In this document: piece after piece, positions 9,277 through 16,830 of the stretch
How the letters are laid out: each line of letters starts with the position of its first letter
Numbering within the stretch: position 1 is the first letter of the stretch
From: Gammaproteobacteria bacterium
Lineage (GTDB): Bacteria > Pseudomonadota > Gammaproteobacteria > Xanthomonadales > SZUA-36
Length of the DNA: 64,000 bases
Assembly (NCBI GenBank): GCA_021772915.1
Contig: JAJFLB010000032.1
Coordinates: forward strand, 1 to 64,000
Direction: 5' to 3'
Notes under the pieces: generated by a model
Told to the model about the DNA's origin: nothing
What the model saw: the letters and a program-made list of their open reading frames with translations, nothing else
Database searches by the model: none
Position numbers and translations under genes: made by a program

Positions 9277-10332
9277 TCAATTGTCCCCGTCAATTTTCAG
9301 ACCCATTTTTCGCGCACGCCGCCGCCACCGACTACGTGCCAGTTTTTGCATGTCCACCGTGGCATCACTCTCATCCACTATTTCAAGACCCAGTAAGGTT
9401 TCGAAAATATCCTCAAGTGTCAACACGCCCTGCATGTCTCCGTACTCATCCACCACCAGCACGATGTGGGCCTGTGTGCGTTGCAATTCATTAAAAGCCC
9501 TGGCCAGGGTGATGGTTTCCGGCAGCGAGGTCATGTCTCGCCGATAATTGTCCAGTGTTTTCTCGTGGTGACCACAAGCTTGCGCCAGCAACAAGTCGCT
9601 ACGTAAGACAAAGCCGGTCACCAAGTCATGGTCACCGTGGTAGATGGGAATGCGGGAAAACGGTTGCTGTTCGTGCTCAAGATAAAACTCTCCGACGGTT
9701 AGTGCATCGGGGAGTGCAAAAACCACAGTGCGGGGGGTCATCGCCTCGGTCACAGGGGTTGTACGCAACTCAAGCAAATTCCTCAGCACTTCAGATTCTG
9801 AGTGAGCCAGCTGTCCCTCACTGGCGCTGAGGTCAGCCATGGCTGCAAATTCCTTGCGACTGAATCCTCGCAATGTCGGGCCATCGACCAGCCCGCCGGT
9901 CAGGTACTCGGATAACTTCACAAAAGGATACAGCACCCGTATCAGGAACTTCAGTCCATGCGCCGTGACCGGTGCAAGTCGTCGCCAGTAGTGCGCCCCC
10001 AGTGTTTTGGGGACGATCTCTGAAAAAATCAGAATCAACAGTGTCAAACCCGCTGAGATCACGCCCAGGTAGACGTTACCGAATACCTGCGCCGCCTGCG
10101 CACCCGCCCCTGCCGCACCCATGGTGTGAGCTATGGTGTTCAGCGTAAGAATCGCGGCCAACGGCTGATTCATATCTGCTTGCAGTTTTCTCAAGATGAT
10201 ACCGGATGCCTTGTGCTCTTCTACCTGCAGTGCGACATATGCGGGGGTAACACTCAGGATGACAGCTTCTGCAATAGAGCAAAGGAAAGAAAAACCCAAC
10301 GCGATAAAAATGTATGTAACAAGCAGTAACAT
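9277..10332 (-). CDS. CNNM (DUF21) and CBS-pair membrane protein, CorC/HlyC-like
   Basis: Inner-membrane protein of a family linked to Mg2+/Co2+ efflux or resistance. The N-terminal CNNM domain (about residues 1-170) holds three to four membrane helices and the family segments SIAEAVILSVTPAY, LTLNTIAHTMGAA and FSEIVPKTLGA. A cytoplasmic CBS pair follows (about 195-325), including MTPRTVVFALPD, FSRIPIYHGD, IVLVVDEYGDMQGVLTLEDI and ETLLGLEIVDE. The protein ends soon after the second CBS in a basic tail. It lacks the C-terminal CorC_HlyC transport-associated domain of many longer relatives, at 351 aa against roughly 400-440. Shorter CNNM proteins without this domain are known, so it need not be truncated. 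Confidence 0.9.
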   Translation of the reverse strand: MLLLVTYIFIALGFSFLCSIAEAVILSVTPAYVALQVEEHKASGIILRKLQADMNQPLAAILTLNTIAHTMGAAGAGAQAAQVFGNVYLGVISAGLTLLILIFSEIVPKTLGAHYWRRLAPVTAHGLKFLIRVLYPFVKLSEYLTGGLVDGPTLRGFSRKEFAAMADLSASEGQLAHSESEVLRNLLELRTTPVTEAMTPRTVVFALPDALTVGEFYLEHEQQPFSRIPIYHGDHDLVTGFVLRSDLLLAQACGHHEKTLDNYRRDMTSLPETITLARAFNELQRTQAHIVLVVDEYGDMQGVLTLEDIFETLLGLEIVDESDATVDMQKLARSRWRRRARKMGLKIDGDN

Positions 10333-10407
10333 AGAGGTCGGATTTGCGAGGCCAGATTACATAGTACCCTGTCAGGGAACGGCTGACACTTGCCAAGATA
10401 ATCAATC

Positions 10408-11121
10408 GTGGGCAAATTGCGTTACCCTAATGGGATGCAGCCACACGTCTCCAGTTCCGGTCCGTGCCTCGACAAGCAGGGAAGACCAACAGCACATCCG
10501 GGCGAGTGTGCTTATCTGAAAGCGATCAATGTCACCGCGGCCGGTGCATTCATGGAGTGGCGTACCGGCAATGACCTGTTGGTGCCGGTATCTCAGCAAC
10601 AAGCACCAATGGAAGCAGGCAAAAGCTATGTGGTGTACCTGTTTCAAGACCCTCAACAACGAGTTGTTGGTAGCAGTAAACTCTATCGCTTTCTGGACGA
10701 ACGGGCCAAGAGTATGGCCGCCGGCGAAGAGGTCGAACTGTTGATCGTCGACGGAACTGCCCTCGGATACAAGGCCGTGGTCAACGGCACTCACCTGGGC
10801 CTGCTCTACAGGGACGAAGTCTTTCGACCATTGAACCCGGGCGACAAAATCAGGGGCTACATCAAGACGATCCGCGCAGACCGGAAAATCGATCTCAGTC
10901 TGCAACGCCAGGGCAAAAAGGCGCGGGAGGAACTAACCGACCGCATCCTGAACTTCCTCAAAGCCAACGATGGGTGCTCCAGCCTGACAGACTACAGCTC
11001 ACCCGAGGCCATATATCAACAGTTTGGAGTCAGCAAGGGCAACTACAAAAAGGCGTTAGGGGCACTTTACAAACAGCGTTTGATCGTGGTGACAAAAACC
11101 AATATCAAGCTCCAAACTTAG
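10408..11121 (+). CDS. S1-like RNA-binding protein, CvfB/YitL-like, short N-terminus
   Basis: Cytoplasmic RNA-binding protein with tandem OB folds and a winged-helix C-terminus, as in CvfB. Domain 1 (about 30-90) reads ECAYLKAINVTAAGAFMEW then DLLVPVSQQ. The next OB (about 105-165) has GYKAVVNGTHLGLLYRDEVF, GDKIRGYIKTIR and DRKIDLSLQ. The winged helix spans about 175-237 with the family segment VSKGNYKKALGALYKQRLI. CvfB proteins of roughly 280 aa have one more S1 domain at the N-terminus. Here an in-frame TAA at 10399 rules out an upstream extension. The start is GTG at 10408 or ATG at 10435; neither has a good ribosome-binding site. It is divergent from the CNNM gene across 75 bp. Confidence 0.8.
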   Translation: MGKLRYPNGMQPHVSSSGPCLDKQGRPTAHPGECAYLKAINVTAAGAFMEWRTGNDLLVPVSQQQAPMEAGKSYVVYLFQDPQQRVVGSSKLYRFLDERAKSMAAGEEVELLIVDGTALGYKAVVNGTHLGLLYRDEVFRPLNPGDKIRGYIKTIRADRKIDLSLQRQGKKAREELTDRILNFLKANDGCSSLTDYSSPEAIYQQFGVSKGNYKKALGALYKQRLIVVTKTNIKLQT

Positions 11122-11190
11122 TCTTACCGACCGACACGCATATTCGCATGAAAACTGCAAATGGCTGGCATTAATTTCCTTTCCTGTTTA

Positions 11191-11199
11191 TGGTATGAC
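11191..11199 (+). promoter_or_regulatory. Extended -10 element for the DoxX gene
   Basis: TGG-TATGAC matches an extended -10 (TGn-TATnnn), 22 bases before the DoxX start codon at 11222. No convincing -35 is seen. Similar TTGGTATGATG elements occur before the amidohydrolase and FGE-sulfatase-domain genes. Confidence 0.35.
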
Positions 11200-11221
11200 G
11201 TTCCCCCTGAAGGAGAATGAA

Positions 11222-11590
11222 ATGAATTTCCTCGCACCCCTTGCTCCCCATGCTCACTGGGCACTACGCCTCTCGTTAGCTGCTACTTTTCTTTATCACG
11301 GAATTATGAAACTCCCGGTCCCGGCTGCCGGTGCCATGGGTATGCCCGCAGCAGTGGTGTGGGCGATCGCGGTGGCTGAAGTTATTGCCGGTGTGGCATT
11401 GCTTGTTGGCTCATTCGGAAAGGAAGCACTGACGCGGCTTGGCGGCTTGCTCGTTATCATCATCATGATCGGCGCTATTGGGATGGTTCATTTCAAGAAC
11501 GGCTGGAACGTAATGAATGGTGGTATGGAATTCCAGGTTCTGATGCTGGCCGCGGGTTTATATTTTGCCGCGCGTGGTAACGAAGTCTAG
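11222..11590 (+). CDS. DoxX family membrane protein
   Basis: A 122-aa inner-membrane protein with four helices: LRLSLAATFLYHGIMKL, AAVVWAIAVAEVIAGVALLVG, LGGLLVIIIMIGAIGMV and FQVLMLAAGLYFAA. The FLYHG(I)MKL segment near the N-terminus and the overall layout are those of DoxX/SURF4-like proteins. Their roles are poorly defined; some act in oxidative or thiol stress. The start at 11222 has AAGGAG 6 bases upstream. It lies ahead of the M48 lipoprotein gene by 38 bp on the same strand and could be co-transcribed. Confidence 0.82.
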   Translation: MNFLAPLAPHAHWALRLSLAATFLYHGIMKLPVPAAGAMGMPAAVVWAIAVAEVIAGVALLVGSFGKEALTRLGGLLVIIIMIGAIGMVHFKNGWNVMNGGMEFQVLMLAAGLYFAARGNEV

Positions 11591-11628
11591 CCGACTGCCG
11601 TAGCCCACACCTACATGTGAGAACTCCG

Positions 11629-13197
11629 ATGCGTCGCATATTAGCGGTACTGCTCAGCCTGTTTTTCGCACTGGTTGGCTGTAGTGTCAATCCAGTCACC
11701 GGGAAAAATGTTTTCATCCTTCCCAATCTTGACGAAAGCTGGGAACGCGAGGTAGGCCAGGAAATGTACGCACCCATGCGTCAATCCCAGGGTGGAGATT
11801 ACATACTGGATCCGGCTCTCAGTGACTACGTGACCACGGTAGGCAACCGACTGGCCGCACAGGCCAGCCGTGATCTGGCCTATGAATTCCGCGTGCTGAA
11901 TGATTCTGTACCCAATGCCTGGGCGCTGCCCGGTGGCAAAATTGTAGTGAACAGGGGGTTATTGACAGAATTGGGTTCCGAGGCCGAACTCGCCGCTGTG
12001 TTAGGTCATGAAATTGTACATGCCGACGCGGCCCATGGCGCACGCCAGCAATCCAAGGGACTACTCACCCAGGTGGGTATGATGGCGGTCATTTTGTACG
12101 GCAGCAGCAAAGCCGAGACCGAACTGGGCCAGCAAATTGCCGTGATCGTGCCGCAATTGGGCGCACAACTGATCAGCAGCAAATATGGACGGGATGCCGA
12201 ACGTGAATCTGACCTCTACGGGATGAACTATATGTCGGCCGCAGGCTACAACCCGCAAGGTGCAGTGGAATTGCAGGAAACCTTTGTCAAGTTATCTGAA
12301 AACAACCGCAGTGATTGGCTTTCCGGATTATTTGCCTCACATCCTGCATCAAAAGAACGCGTGGACAACAACCGGGCTACTGCGGCGAACTTACCTGAAG
12401 GCGGTGAGTTCGGAAGAGACGTTTTCATACGCAAAACTGCCCATTTGCGCAGGCTAAAACCCGCTTATGAGGCCCATGACAAGGCCCGTGAGGAACTGGA
12501 GCAAAACAATATCAGACAGGCCCGGGTGCTGGCAACCCGGGCGATAGAGCTGGAACCACGGGAAGCTTTGTTCTTTGCCTTGTCCGGTGATATTGACGCC
12601 GCCAGCAAGGATTTTCGACGTGCGGAGCGTGCATTTGACAGCGCCCTGCAGCGCGATGACAGTTTCTTCTACCACTACCTGCGCCGCGGTCAGATACGAC
12701 ATGAACTGGGAAATTATGCTGCGGCAAGGAGCGATCTGGAACGCAGTATTGAATTGTTGCCTACTTCGGAAGCCAATCTGGTTCTCGGCAATCTGGAAAA
12801 ACGCGCGGGTAACATGGATTCTGCCAGCAGGTACTATCAAGCGGCCGCAAATCCCAATACACCCACCGGCAAACAAGCCCAAAAGGAACTGGTGCTCATT
12901 GAGCTACCCCGTAACCCTGGCAAGTACATTCAGACGGGCGCCGTGCTGGCACAAAATGGGAACGTGGCCGCAGTCGCACTGAACAATGCACCGATCACAC
13001 TGAACAACATCAGGCTGAAGGTGGAATACTACGATGCTAACGGCCGTTTACAACAGTTCTCACGCTACGTGCGTGGATCACTGGGCCCGGGGGAGCAAAC
13101 CGCTGTCCCCACAAATATACGCGACATCCTGGACAGTGATGAACTCGCAAATCGGGTTCAGGTCACTGTGCTGAGTGCACAAGTGGCCAACCCATAA
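11629..13197 (+). CDS. M48 family zinc metallopeptidase lipoprotein with TPR repeats (BepA-like)
   Basis: Predicted periplasmic lipoprotein protease and chaperone of 522 aa. The lipobox LVGC follows a short signal peptide (MRRILAVLLSLFFALVGCS). The zinc site is HEIVHADAAH (His 127/131), with the third ligand in DAERESDLYG. The C-terminal half carries tetratricopeptide repeats (about 290-420: REELEQNNIRQARVLATRAI, ALQRDDSFFYHYLRRGQ, GNYAAARSDLERSIELLP), as in BepA, which surveys LPS-transport and beta-barrel assembly. It continues past the TPR region for about 100 residues, longer than E. coli BepA. A GTG at 11617 (MRTPMRR...) is an alternative start. It is convergent with the His/Gly-rich gene, with an inverted repeat between. 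Confidence 0.9.
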   Translation: MRRILAVLLSLFFALVGCSVNPVTGKNVFILPNLDESWEREVGQEMYAPMRQSQGGDYILDPALSDYVTTVGNRLAAQASRDLAYEFRVLNDSVPNAWALPGGKIVVNRGLLTELGSEAELAAVLGHEIVHADAAHGARQQSKGLLTQVGMMAVILYGSSKAETELGQQIAVIVPQLGAQLISSKYGRDAERESDLYGMNYMSAAGYNPQGAVELQETFVKLSENNRSDWLSGLFASHPASKERVDNNRATAANLPEGGEFGRDVFIRKTAHLRRLKPAYEAHDKAREELEQNNIRQARVLATRAIELEPREALFFALSGDIDAASKDFRRAERAFDSALQRDDSFFYHYLRRGQIRHELGNYAAARSDLERSIELLPTSEANLVLGNLEKRAGNMDSASRYYQAAANPNTPTGKQAQKELVLIELPRNPGKYIQTGAVLAQNGNVAAVALNNAPITLNNIRLKVEYYDANGRLQQFSRYVRGSLGPGEQTAVPTNIRDILDSDELANRVQVTVLSAQVANP

Positions 13198-13205
13198 AGG
13201 CGGAA

Positions 13206-13249
13206 AGTGGGTGGAGAAGGATTTGCGACAACCCTTCGGACCACCCACT
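13206..13249. terminator. Long inverted repeat in the convergent gap (possible terminator structure)
   Basis: Outer stem agtgggtgg / ccacccact (9 bp) and inner stem gaagg / ccttc form one long hairpin in the 60 bp between two convergent genes. There is no T-tract, so factor-independent termination is uncertain. Confidence 0.45.
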
Positions 13250-13257
13250 CGCAAGGA

Positions 13258-13743
13258 TTAGCGGCAATAGGAAGCGTCTACGTATGTCCAGACTTCCTGA
13301 CCGTCGCGATTCATCCTGACTTCAACACACTGGCCGTCTGAATCGACACGATACCAGTAATCCTGTGCTCTGCTCACGGGCTTTGATCGATACACGATCT
13401 GACTGGGTTGCCGGTGATTGATTGAGTGGATGAGCGAACCCACAACCAGGGCACCTGCCACGTAACCTAGCCCGTTGCTGTACCCATGGTGTCCGTAGCC
13501 ATAGGGTCTGTAACCGCGATGTCCATAGCTGTAGGGCCGATAACCATGATGCCGATAAGCACCACCATAGTAATGTTTACCGCGCCTGTTGTGATTGCGA
13601 AAGTGCTTGGACTGATGGTGGCCGCTGCTGTGACCACGTGAGTGATTGCTGCGGTGACCCCGGTCTGAGTCTTTGGCCTGGGTCACTCCGGCGATAGTCA
13701 GCAAGGCGGTTGCGAACAGTGCAATAACAATCTGCTTTCTCAT
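13258..13743 (-). CDS. Secreted His/Gly/Tyr-rich protein
   Basis: 161 aa with a clear signal peptide (MRKQIVIALFATALLTIAGV, cleavage near TQA-KDS). A His/Gly/Arg-rich segment follows, then imperfect repeats around residues 60-95 built from GYRPYxYGHxGY. Next is a short hydrophobic glycine-rich segment (GLGYVAGALVVGSLIHSI). The C-terminal domain has two cysteines (DGQCVEV and DASYCR), probably a disulfide. The start at 13743 is fixed by GGAGGT 6 bases upstream. The layout recalls small envelope proteins with an RcnB-like or glycine-zipper segment, but I do not recognise a specific family. The histidines suggest metal binding; that is inference. Confidence 0.75.
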   Translation of the reverse strand: MRKQIVIALFATALLTIAGVTQAKDSDRGHRSNHSRGHSSGHHQSKHFRNHNRRGKHYYGGAYRHHGYRPYSYGHRGYRPYGYGHHGYSNGLGYVAGALVVGSLIHSINHRQPSQIVYRSKPVSRAQDYWYRVDSDGQCVEVRMNRDGQEVWTYVDASYCR

Positions 13744-13902
13744 CTTGTACCTCCAGATAGTACGTTGAATTTGATTGCAGTTTATTTCAGACACACTGAA
13801 TAGCCGCTGAATCGAAAATCCTCAGCTCACTATCACCAGCGTCACGCGCGAAACTCGCATCCGACGGGCGAGCGTTGGCAGTTTGTCCGACCGGCGCCTT
13901 TT

Positions 13903-14292
13903 TTACTTCATCACCTGCCAGGCGATACACAAAATACTGCCCCAGGCCACCAGAAACGCCAGCGTGCGTACCCATGGTATTCCAGCCGTATGGGCTCCTG
14001 CATGGACAATTCGGCTCCAGAAATAGACTGCTGCCGCTGAGGTCGTCGCGTTGTTACTGATTTCAAGAGTATTGGCAATTAACACGAATACGGCAAAAAT
14101 TACCAGGTTTTCAATCGCGTTATAGTGAGCCTTCTTCAATCGTTCGGCCCAGGGCGCCATTACCAGTGGTGTTTCGGGGTAACCTACCGCGTCACCAATT
14201 TTGTTACGGCTGAGCAGGTTAATAACATAAGGAACCCACATCAACACCGTTAGAATGCAGGTCATTGCAAGGTATTTTAGTTCCGGCGTCAT
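13903..14292 (-). CDS. MAPEG family membrane protein
   Basis: 129 aa with four membrane helices, of the membrane-associated eicosanoid/glutathione metabolism family. Visible blocks are an N-terminal helix YLAMTCILTVLMWVPYVINL, the loop-helix ERLKKAHYNAIENLVIFAVF with the conserved N..EN pattern, and AVYFWSRIVHAGAHTAGIPWVRTLAF. Bacterial members of this type are often uncharacterised; glutathione-linked activity is a family guess only. GAGGAG lies 7 bases before the start. Confidence 0.88.
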   Translation of the reverse strand: MTPELKYLAMTCILTVLMWVPYVINLLSRNKIGDAVGYPETPLVMAPWAERLKKAHYNAIENLVIFAVFVLIANTLEISNNATTSAAAVYFWSRIVHAGAHTAGIPWVRTLAFLVAWGSILCIAWQVMK

Positions 14293-14370
14293 GGCTTATC
14301 TCCTCTTCAAGTATTCAAGTTGGATTGGCTGCTGAAAGTTGCAAACAAAGTATAAACAGATTCAGGTGAT

Positions 14371-14637
14371 TCAGCGCAACTGGCTGTCCTTGCTGCCCCG
14401 TCGATTGTAGCCACTATTAAGTTTTTGTTTATTATCATGTTCTTCCTGGCAGCCGACACATAAACGTACACCACGCACGGCTTTGCGGCGTGCCGCGGGA
14501 ATGCTGGCCGAACATTCTGCGCAGTCACTCAGGCTTTCGCCACACGATAATTGGCTGCGCGCATACTGAATTGCGTCCTCAATGGTCGCATCAATTTGGT
14601 CTTGTACTGCACCATCTTTCGCAAAGCCACCGGCCAT
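14371..14637 (-). CDS. ybiI: DksA/TraR-type C4 zinc-finger protein, YbiI family
   Basis: 88 aa, the same length as E. coli YbiI and alike from end to end. It has the N-terminal MAGGFAKDGAVQDQIDATIE, the family string GESLSDCAECSASIPAARRK, the second Cys pair in VRLCVGCQEEHD, and the identical C-terminus GYNRRGSKDSQLR. The four cysteines form the DksA-like zinc finger. The long coiled coil of DksA is absent, so action on RNA polymerase like DksA is not assured. The start at 14637 has AGGGG upstream; a 10-codon longer frame has none. Confidence 0.92.
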   Translation of the reverse strand: MAGGFAKDGAVQDQIDATIEDAIQYARSQLSCGESLSDCAECSASIPAARRKAVRGVRLCVGCQEEHDNKQKLNSGYNRRGSKDSQLR

Positions 14638-14806
14638 GTCAGTAACCCCTGATCCATTGCTGCCCAATCTTCCATACCTGCCAATTCACATGTTGGCAAG
14701 TCAGACATTATCGCGCTCTTTGACCACATTTTTCATCAACTATCGAAATTCAATTGAAATGACTTTATGCTTCCGTTTTGGATTTTCAAACATAGTGAGG
14801 TAAACG

Positions 14807-15322
14807 ATGACGAGTTCCAGGGCAAACCGATACTTTGAAGATTACGTTATCGGTATGGAGCAAGAGGTGGGATCCGTGAGCCTGAGCGAAGCTGAAATGA
14901 TTGAGTTTGCGAGCAAGTATGACCCACAGGACTTTCATGTTGATCCGGAAAAAGCGGCAGTCAGTCACTTCGGTGGCCTTATCGCCAGCGGATGGCATAC
15001 AACAGCGGCGGTTATGCGAGTGTTGGTCGATAGCTATCTTGACAGTGCTTCCAGTCTTGGATCACCCGGTGTTGATGAGTTGCGCTGGCTGGCGCCCGTA
15101 CGTCCCGAAGACGTGTTAACGGTGCACCCGAGAATTACTGACGCGCGACGTTCAACCAGCAATCCCGACCGTGGACTCCTGCACACAACGACCGAAATTT
15201 TCAACCAGGATGATGCGCTGGTCATGACCATAAAAGCGGTGAACCTGGTTGCCTGCCGCGAAGCTGAAGACTCTAAAGGAGTAAACGCAGACATCACTAC
15301 CCCCGACGCGACCGGTCAATAG
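14807..15322 (+). CDS. MaoC-like (R)-specific enoyl-CoA hydratase/dehydratase
   Basis: 171-aa hot-dog-fold protein. The hydratase-2 motif is present: YDPQDFHVDPEKA followed by SHFGGLIASGWHT (about residues 40-68), where the Asp and His of D-P-Q-D-F-H are the catalytic pair. The segment WLAPVRPEDVLTV is also typical. It probably hydrates trans-2-enoyl-CoA or a related thioester. A good ribosome-binding site (GTGAGG) precedes the ATG. It is followed 6 bp later by selO, so the two are probably co-transcribed. Confidence 0.87.
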   Translation: MTSSRANRYFEDYVIGMEQEVGSVSLSEAEMIEFASKYDPQDFHVDPEKAAVSHFGGLIASGWHTTAAVMRVLVDSYLDSASSLGSPGVDELRWLAPVRPEDVLTVHPRITDARRSTSNPDRGLLHTTTEIFNQDDALVMTIKAVNLVACREAEDSKGVNADITTPDATGQ

Positions 15323-15328
15323 AGGCCA

Positions 15329-16816
15329 ATGAACGCTAAACTTTCTGTGGACTTTGATAACAGTTTTGCACGTCTCGGCGAGCGGTTCTACACACGTCAA
15401 CTGCCAGAGCCCGTCTCAGCACCCGGTCTTATCCGCATAAATTCAGCCCTCGCCATTCATCTTGGCTTCGACCCCAACTGGTTGGAGTCCAAAACCGGGT
15501 TGGAGTTTATCGCCGGCAACTGTATACCAGCAGGAGCCGACCCGCTCGCGACGGTTTACGCCGGCCACCAGTTTGGCAACTGGAACCCACTGTTGGGGGA
15601 TGGCCGGGCCGTCCTTCTGGGTGAAGTCATTGCTGTCGACGGCCTGCGATTCGATATCCAACTCAAAGGGTCTGGCCGCACACCCTATTCCCGTGGCGGA
15701 GACGGGCGTGCACCGCTGGGTCCAGTGCTACGTGAATACATTGTCAGTGAAGCGATGGCGGCCCTGGTTGTGCCGACAACCAGGGCGCTTGCAGCGGTCA
15801 CCACGGGTGAGAATGTGATGCGCGAAGGCCCTCTGCCAGGCGCCGTGCTTGCACGTGTCGCGCAAAGTCATATTCGTTTCGGTACCATTCAGTTTTTTGC
15901 CGCCAGCCAGGACATCAGTGCGCTCAGATTTCTCGCAGAGCATGCCATTCAGCGTCACTACCCAGAAGCAGCAAAGACCGATAACCCAGTCCGGGCCATG
16001 CTCGACGGAGTGGTTGAGCACCAGGCCAGTCTGATTGCCCGATGGCAATTGCTGGGCTTTATACACGGTGTAATGAATACGGACAACATGCTGCTTTCAG
16101 GTGAAACCATCGACTATGGTCCCTGCGCGTTCATGGATAAATATGACCCCGGAACGGTGTTCAGCTCCATCGATCAAGGCGGTCGTTACAGCTACCGCAA
16201 TCAACCTCACATTGCACACTGGAATCTGAGTGTGCTTGCCCAGGCGCTGCTTCCGCTTTTGAGCGGTGACCGGGATCGGGCAATCAGTTCGGCCCAGGCA
16301 GCGATCGATGCTTTCCCGGATTTGTTTCTGGCCGCATATCAACACGGTATGCGCAGGAAACTGGGTTTGACACAAAGCAGGGCTGACGACGAGATACTCA
16401 TTCGGGACCTGCTGACACTCATGCAAGAGGAAGGCACCGATTTCACCCTGACCTTCCGTCGCCTGTCTGACCTTGCTGACCCAGGACATGCATCGAATGG
16501 CGGTGTAGAATTGATTTTTGATCTGCCCGTGACTTTCAACCCCTGGCTGGAACGATGGCAACAGAGGTTGCGCAACGACCCGCAGGATAGCGAGACACGT
16601 CAAGCCGACATGTATGTCGTCAACCCGGTCTATATCCCACGTAATCACCTGCTTGAAGAAGTGATCAGCGCTGCCGTAACGCAACAGGATTTTGGACCAT
16701 TCCACACACTTGTTGACGTTCTTGCGCGGCCTGGTAAATTTGACAAGAACCGTGCCCGATATGCCATGCCACCACGCCCCGGCGAGGTCGTCAAACAAAC
16801 TTTTTGTGGTACCTGA
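15329..16816 (+). CDS. selO: Protein adenylyltransferase SelO (YdiU)
   Basis: A pseudokinase-fold AMPylator that transfers AMP to Ser/Thr/Tyr of proteins and is linked to redox homeostasis. The 495 aa fit the family length. Recognised blocks are FYTRQLPEPV, TVYAGHQFGNWNPLLGDGRA, the glycine-rich LKGSGRTPYSRGGDGRAPLG, LREYIVSEAMAAL, the metal-binding GVMNTDNMLLSGETIDYGPC, and the C-terminal QTFCGT with the conserved near-terminal Cys. It is cytoplasmic, within the maoC-selO-S9 peptidase run; its stop lies 14 bp before the next start. Confidence 0.95.
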   Translation: MNAKLSVDFDNSFARLGERFYTRQLPEPVSAPGLIRINSALAIHLGFDPNWLESKTGLEFIAGNCIPAGADPLATVYAGHQFGNWNPLLGDGRAVLLGEVIAVDGLRFDIQLKGSGRTPYSRGGDGRAPLGPVLREYIVSEAMAALVVPTTRALAAVTTGENVMREGPLPGAVLARVAQSHIRFGTIQFFAASQDISALRFLAEHAIQRHYPEAAKTDNPVRAMLDGVVEHQASLIARWQLLGFIHGVMNTDNMLLSGETIDYGPCAFMDKYDPGTVFSSIDQGGRYSYRNQPHIAHWNLSVLAQALLPLLSGDRDRAISSAQAAIDAFPDLFLAAYQHGMRRKLGLTQSRADDEILIRDLLTLMQEEGTDFTLTFRRLSDLADPGHASNGGVELIFDLPVTFNPWLERWQQRLRNDPQDSETRQADMYVVNPVYIPRNHLLEEVISAAVTQQDFGPFHTLVDVLARPGKFDKNRARYAMPPRPGEVVKQTFCGT

Positions 16817-16830
16817 GGAGCTTATTGAAA

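Noticed and set aside
13470-13560. GY-rich repeats as a CRISPR or phage-like repeat array.
   Set aside because: They are imperfect in-frame coding repeats inside a secreted protein, not spaced direct repeats.
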